Of a DNA stretch of 64,000 nucleotides, positions 59,986 through 64,000 are shown one piece after another. Positions within the stretch are counted from its first letter, which is position 1, and every line of letters starts with the position of its first letter. The translations under genes were made by a program, and so were the position numbers. This DNA is from Algoriphagus alkaliphilus. Its GTDB lineage: Bacteria; Bacteroidota; Bacteroidia; Cytophagales; Cyclobacteriaceae. The notes below the pieces were generated by a model. The model made no database searches. It was given only the letters and a program-made list of their open reading frames with translations, and was not told the origin of the DNA. The stretch lies in the NCBI RefSeq assembly GCF_900103735.1, contig NZ_FMXE01000008.1, positions 1 through 64,000 of the forward strand, read 5' to 3'.

Positions 59986-60309
59986 TCATGTTTTAAGAAT
60001 TTTTATCGAATCAGGCAGATCGGCTCTGCTCCAGATACATTCATTCGAAACGATCGAAAAATCTTGATCTAATACTTCTTTGAAACCTACCTTACTGAGT
60101 TTCAACTTTAATTCTGACAGTTGCACTTTTCGCAGATCCTTAGAAGCCTTTCTAGGCTGGAATATTGTAACCATAAAACATGGGGAACTGAGAAACAGAC
60201 TTCCTGAATTGTCCCTGAGCCGCCCCAAGGAGAAAAAATTACGGATTGCTAGCGTAAAATTTTCTGATCCCAGTGACTTGAATTTTCGACAATTCTCAAA
60301 ATTCAACAA
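59986..60309 (-). CDS. uncertain hypothetical protein (possible fragment)
   Basis: A frame of about 107 codons in the gap between the TPR/PBP gene and the frameshifted MBG gene. Its codon pattern is more protein-like than the opposite frame at 60080-60316, with alternating basic and hydrophobic positions (LSELKLKLSKVGFKEVLDQDFSI). I recognise no family and no start context. It lies among other broken genes, so it may be the remains of one. Treat as low confidence. The rest of the gap (59879-59985 and 60310-60342) shows nothing. Confidence 0.25.
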   Translation of the reverse strand: MLNFENCRKFKSLGSENFTLAIRNFFSLGRLRDNSGSLFLSSPCFMVTIFQPRKASKDLRKVQLSELKLKLSKVGFKEVLDQDFSIVSNECIWSRADLPDSIKILKT

Positions 60310-60342
60310 ATTTTAATAATTATTGATTTTAGGAAGTTGACC

Positions 60343-61885
60343 TTAATTTCTAAATAGGTTCAAAAAGCCCCTCCTCACTTCTCCTGTTTTGGATAAAGTC
60401 AAAACCCAATAGTAGGTGCCTTCCGAGGAAAGTTCCATCCCATCTCTCGGAAGGATTGACGGTCGAATGCATAAGCTGCCCACTTTTTTCAAAAATCTGT
60501 ATCCTGATACCTTCTATTCCTGACAGAGCAGGTACTCCCCATGAATCGTTAATCCCATCCTGATCTGGTGAAAATGAATTGAAAATCTCAATATCTCCCA
60601 AGCGGACAAATTCAGACTTCAGTTGAAACTGTTTTTGGATGACATTCCCTGCTCGATCCAAAGCCTCAACGAGGATAGAATACTGATTTTTGAATTTGCT
60701 GTCCCCAGTATTTTTCCATGAAAGCGAATTTCCATTGAGGACAAAGAGTGAATTATCGAGCGTTCCCTTGACAAGCGAGAGAGTATGAACCACATCAGCT
60801 TTGTCTATGACACTTAATTTCCCGATTTCTTGAATGGATTTTGGAGATCCTGGCTCAAATCGGTTATTGCTCAACAACACATCTTCGGGCGCAGGTTTGG
60901 CTAATATTTTAAGCGGTTGTGCGGCCTTCAGCATTTCAGTGTTTACAATTCCTTGCGGGAGTCCTACTGATCCATATAGTACGCATGTCCCCACTTCCAT
61001 CAGGTTCAATTGATTTGTTTGCCAAGTCACGCCCAATTCCAAAATCTGACCATCCTGAGTGAGCGCACTAACGAATTTGGGCAAAGCAGGTAGTTTAGAC
61101 CATTCAGTTACAATTTCTGAAGGGTTAAAAATCAGGCTAAGTTCAGCCGGGATGATTTCTAAAAACGACTCTTTGAAAACCAGTTCATAATTGAAATCAG
61201 TCTGAAGGTTGCCTTGTCCAATCTGATATTTTCCAATTTTTTCTCCTGATTCCCTCATCAGGCTACCGGATAGTACCACGCTTATTTCATCAGGATTGAT
61301 TCCGCTTACCAGAAAGGAAAGTTGCGGATCATCTTGTCCATAAATCTTTTGCTTTTCAATGGCTTCTACTACTATTTTTTTCTTGAAAATCTGAAAATGC
61401 GACCCATGGTATTCAATTTCATAATTTCCTCCCGCAGCCAAGGATCCAATTAAAATCTCATAAAAACCAACCTGCTCACCTAATTCTCTGATTAAATTCC
61501 CGGTGATTACTTCGCTACCATCATCATATTGGAATCCTTCTAGAATGTATTCAAGCATGGGGTCATCAGTACCAAAAAATTTACTTTGATCTGTTTTGGA
61601 CGAAATTCTAAGCACGGCGGGGCTAACTGTCAGTGTCTGTTCCAGTGGAATGTTAGTATTATATACAGAATGACCAATTGCTTTTGCATAAATGGTAGTA
61701 ATTCCTGCCTTCAAAATCATTGCTTGGTTTCCGGTGATTTTAACAACAGAGGTATCCAATGCGAAGTAGGAGATAGAGATTCCATGCGCATCTACTTCAG
61801 GCCCTAGTGTATAATCAGGATCACCGTAGCTTTTTTCCATCTCCGAAGGGAAATCTAAGCCCTGAGGAAATCTAAAAAATTCCAA
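60343..61885 (-). pseudogene. truncated, frameshifted MBG-repeat protein with T9SS type-B C-terminal domain
   Basis: The frame encodes about four MBG/Big-like repeats (EKSYGDPDYTLGPEVD, then KFFGTDDPMLEYILEGF, then KIYGQDDPQLSFLVSGI) and a CHU_C-type gliding/T9SS domain (FNSFSPDQDGINDSWGVP). After RWDGTF the original frame drifts, and the stop at 60350 truncates it. In another frame, bases 60423 down to 60346 encode EGTYYWVLTLSKTGEVRRGF and then LNLFRN, the expected end of the sorting domain. The bases at 60424-60427 mark a net indel. No signal peptide exists at the 5' end, so the gene is broken at both ends. Confidence 0.75.
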
Positions 61886-62175
61886 TCTCTTTCGCCAACG
61901 GTCAGACCAGGTTGAAGGTAAATTTCTTCAATTACCAGAAGTTGATAAATTTTCTGAGTTAGTTCCAGTTCATCAAATTGCTCCAATACATCGTCGCTTT
62001 TTTGCTTGGTAGTTTCCTCGAATTTATCAATTCCCTCATTTGACTCAAATTGTAAAAATTCAGGTTTTGAATAGGTGGTGTTTTCCCTTTCGGTCAAAAA
62101 GAAATAAATCAAACTAGTCAATGCAAAGGCTACAATGCCAGATATTAGAAAATATGGTGCAGTGATTAATTCCAT
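61855..62175 (-). pseudogene. 3'-truncated AraC-type regulator fragment
   Basis: 106 codons. One membrane helix (about 8-29) and an acidic linker are followed by ELTQKIYQLLVIEEIYLQPGLTVGE. This resembles the opening helices of the AraC-type HTH in membrane-associated Bacteroidetes regulators (pattern L-x-x-KI-x-x-LL-x-x-E-x-x-YL-x-P-x-LT). The HTH itself is missing: the frame runs into RDWNFLDFLRA and stops, overlapping the MBG remnant by 31 bp. This looks like a deletion junction. An AGGAATAAAG region before the ATG suggests the 5' end is original. Confidence 0.5.
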
Positions 62176-62311
62176 TTGCTTCTTTATTCCTGAGCCTTAG
62201 AAAACTGGCGTTTAATTCGAAAATTACCTTGATGTTTGATTCTGTTTTAGACTTGATTATTCAGAGGTATGCGTGTTTTGATTTGTAATTGAATTGCAGA
62301 ATTGAAACCAT

Positions 62312-62346
62312 AAAAAAAACCAGACTTTGGTAAGCCTGGTTTTTTT
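62312..62346 (-). terminator. terminator after guaA
   Basis: AAAAAAACCAG and CTGGTTTTTTT pair across a short T/A-containing loop (62312-62346). The poly-A/poly-T flanks suit termination of guaA on the minus strand, and it would work in both directions. Confidence 0.85.
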
Positions 62347-62372
62347 GTTTTCTAGGAGATCCCCCGAAATCC

Positions 62373-63902
62373 TTATTCCCACTCAATCGTCGCAGGTGGC
62401 TTAGAGGAAATATCATAAACCACTCGATTTACGCCTTTGACTCGGTTAATAATTTCGTTGGACATCTTGCCTAAAAACTCATAGGGAAGGTGAATCCAAT
62501 CAGCCGTCATACCATCCACAGAACCTACGGCTCTCAGTGCTACTACACGCTCATAAGTCCGCTCGTCTCCCATCACGCCTACTGACTGGATTGGAAGTAA
62601 TATCGCTCCTGCCTGCCATACCTTATCGTAAAGTCCGTGATTTTTCAAGCCTTGGATGAAAATATGATCAACCTCCTGAAGGGTTTTTACTTTTTCTTCC
62701 GTGACATCTCCAAGGATTCTGATTCCCAAACCGGGGCCTGGGAAAGGATGACGGCCGATGATTTTTTCAACTATTTCCAGCGCTCTCCCTACCTCACGAA
62801 CCTCATCTTTGAAGAGCGTATTCAATGGCTCAACCACAGAAAGCTTCATGAAGTCAGGCAAGCCACCCACATTGTGGTGGGATTTGATGGTAGCAGATGG
62901 CCCCTTCACAGAGACAGACTCAATGACATCGGGATAAATCGTGCCCTGACCCAGCCATTTTACACCTTCAATTTTATGTGCTTCTTCGTCAAAAACTTCA
63001 ATAAATGCACGACCGATCGCTTTTCTCTTTTCTTCAGGATCTGTCAATCCTGCCAATGCATCGTAAAAACGCTTTTTGGAATCGACTCCGATCACATTCA
63101 ATCCCATGTGTTTGTAAGAATCGAGGACCTCTTCGAACTCATTTTTGCGAAGCAGGCCATTATCCACAAAAACACAAGTCAACTGATCACCAATCGCTCT
63201 GTGAATCAATGTAGCCGCTACAGAAGAATCAACACCTCCTGAAAGCCCCATGACCACCTTATCCTTACCGATTTTGGCTTTCAATGCCGCAATAGATGAA
63301 TCTATGAAAATATCTGAAGTCCAATCCTGAGCACATCCGCAGATTCCGACAACGAAATTCCTAAGAAGATTTTTGCCTTCTGTAGAATGAGTCACCTCTG
63401 GGTGAAACTGAATCCCGTAGGTTTTCTCTCCTTCGACTTTGAAAGCCGCAACTTCCACTGAAGAAGTGCTAGCAATGATTTCAAAGCCTGATGGAAGTGT
63501 TTTGATCGTGTCTCCATGGGACATCCAAACCTGCGATCCATGCGTCATTTCCTTCAACAGATCATGATGCAAGTCAATATGGTCCAAATTGGCACGTCCA
63601 TATTCACGAATCGTGGATGGAAGAACCTCCCCTCCATATTTGCTGGCTAAAAGTTGAGCCCCGTAACAAACCCCTAAAAGCGGGAGTTTTCCACGAAAAG
63701 CATCGATATCCAAATCCGGAGAACCCACATCACGAACAGAACACGGCGAACCGGAAAGGATGACACCTTTGATGTCAGCGGTGATCTCAGGGACTTTGTT
63801 GAAAGGGTGGATTTCGCAATAAACGTTCAGTTCTCTTACTCTTCTCGCGATGAGTTGGGTGTACTGAGAACCAAAATCAAGGATGAGGATTTGTTCTGCC
63901 AT
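62373..63902 (-). CDS. guaA: GMP synthase (glutamine-hydrolysing)
   Basis: About 509 residues from ATG 63902; two further upstream codons lack support. It converts XMP to GMP with glutamine and ATP. The GATase domain has [11 protein letters not shown] (nucleophile Cys near 81) and QFHPEVTHS (His/Glu). The ATP-pyrophosphatase P-loop [11 protein letters not shown] is near 223. The C-terminal dimerisation domain ends with [12 protein letters not shown] and [14 protein letters not shown]. Full length. A TAnnTTTG box ends three bases before the ATG. It is followed by the AraC/MBG debris. Confidence 0.97.
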   Translation of the reverse strand: MAEQILILDFGSQYTQLIARRVRELNVYCEIHPFNKVPEITADIKGVILSGSPCSVRDVGSPDLDIDAFRGKLPLLGVCYGAQLLASKYGGEVLPSTIREYGRANLDHIDLHHDLLKEMTHGSQVWMSHGDTIKTLPSGFEIIASTSSVEVAAFKVEGEKTYGIQFHPEVTHSTEGKNLLRNFVVGICGCAQDWTSDIFIDSSIAALKAKIGKDKVVMGLSGGVDSSVAATLIHRAIGDQLTCVFVDNGLLRKNEFEEVLDSYKHMGLNVIGVDSKKRFYDALAGLTDPEEKRKAIGRAFIEVFDEEAHKIEGVKWLGQGTIYPDVIESVSVKGPSATIKSHHNVGGLPDFMKLSVVEPLNTLFKDEVREVGRALEIVEKIIGRHPFPGPGLGIRILGDVTEEKVKTLQEVDHIFIQGLKNHGLYDKVWQAGAILLPIQSVGVMGDERTYERVVALRAVGSVDGMTADWIHLPYEFLGKMSNEIINRVKGVNRVVYDISSKPPATIEWE

Positions 63903-63905
63903 GCG

Positions 63906-63913
63906 CAAAGGTA
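63906..63913 (-). promoter_or_regulatory. TAnnTTTG box three bases before the guaA ATG
   Basis: On the minus strand TACCTTTG is followed by CGC-ATG. The spacing equals that at the EEP gene (10104-10111), suggesting a leaderless or nearly leaderless guaA message. A -33 TTTG is not obvious. Confidence 0.3.
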
Positions 63914-64000
63914 ATCAGGCAAGGTGGCTTACTAAAATTCAGCAAAGAAAATTTGGAAGCTGAATATAAATCAAGAGTATGTCAAAAATCAATTAACTGA

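Noticed and set aside
60080..60316. 78-codon plus-strand frame opposite the uncertain 59986-60309 frame
   Set aside because: Less protein-like than the minus-strand alternative, with no start context; neither is strong.
62637..63242. 201-codon antisense frame in guaA
   Set aside because: guaA is full length and conserved here; the frame is a shadow.
1..64000. tRNA, rRNA or riboswitch genes
   Set aside because: No cloverleaf with a GGTTCGAATCC-type arm and no rRNA or known riboswitch core was seen when reading the gaps.

Overview
The window looks like a chromosomal segment of a Bacteroidetes bacterium, most likely Cytophagales/Cyclobacteriaceae (Algoriphagus-like). The reasons are many lipoproteins, a type IX secretion type-B sorting domain, BT_3928/DUF1599/DUF547/DUF4221/DUF6503-type proteins, A-rich start regions instead of Shine-Dalgarno sites, and TAnnTTTG promoter boxes. 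The genus is an inference. I found no tRNA, rRNA, CRISPR array or intact transposase.

Layout. 0-8 kb: an SDR epimerase, an NlpC/P60 hydrolase, an M20 peptidase, a DUF502 membrane protein, a Pif1-like helicase and a PaiB-like flavoprotein. 8-16 kb: an AsmA-like protein, a translationally coupled EEP hydrolase/DUF1080 pair, a Tat-exported GH109-type oxidoreductase, a DUF2892 protein and a GH113-like glycosidase. 14-25 kb (minus strand): a long co-oriented block joining two DUF6503-like lipoproteins, a GT-C mannosyltransferase, a DPM-synthase-like GT2, a cellulose-synthase-like GT2, a membrane polyferredoxin and an FAD oxidoreductase. A KilA-N gene sits inside the block. 25-29 kb: DUF547, rhodanese, Crp/Fnr regulator, HsdR-N-like and ComEA-like HhH proteins. 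29-44 kb is mostly housekeeping: hemA, a WG-repeat protein, nfeD-floA, proS, a low-complexity lipoprotein, a FadL-like porin, aroK-BT_3928, DUF1599, folP-cdaA, and the divergent kbl/tdh threonine-degradation pair.

44.7-47.3 kb is a visibly AT-rich accessory island. It holds a 56-residue secreted peptide gene, a DUF4221-like propeller lipoprotein, a CxxC lipoprotein and a stand-alone TonB-C-like lipoprotein. A 16-base poly-C/poly-G tract lies upstream of the peptide gene, and this is my main candidate for an undescribed system. 47.4-53.3 kb carries a DUF1549/DUF1553 cytochrome, a DUF1501 protein and a DUF2231/cytochrome/leucine-rich protein, a Planctomycete-style periplasmic module. 53.4-64 kb holds an ArsC/Spx-like protein, an M14 peptidase, hemL, a TPR/periplasmic-binding lipoprotein-like protein and guaA. 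Between the last two lies a graveyard: a truncated AraC-type regulator abutting a 5'-truncated, frameshifted MBG-repeat/T9SS protein.

The non-coding DNA is rich in repeats. These include a 170-bp near-perfect palindrome (MITE-like), a tandem 94-bp unit belonging to a dispersed family found upstream of at least six minus-strand genes, REP-like hairpins, and degenerate CGGTCT arrays.
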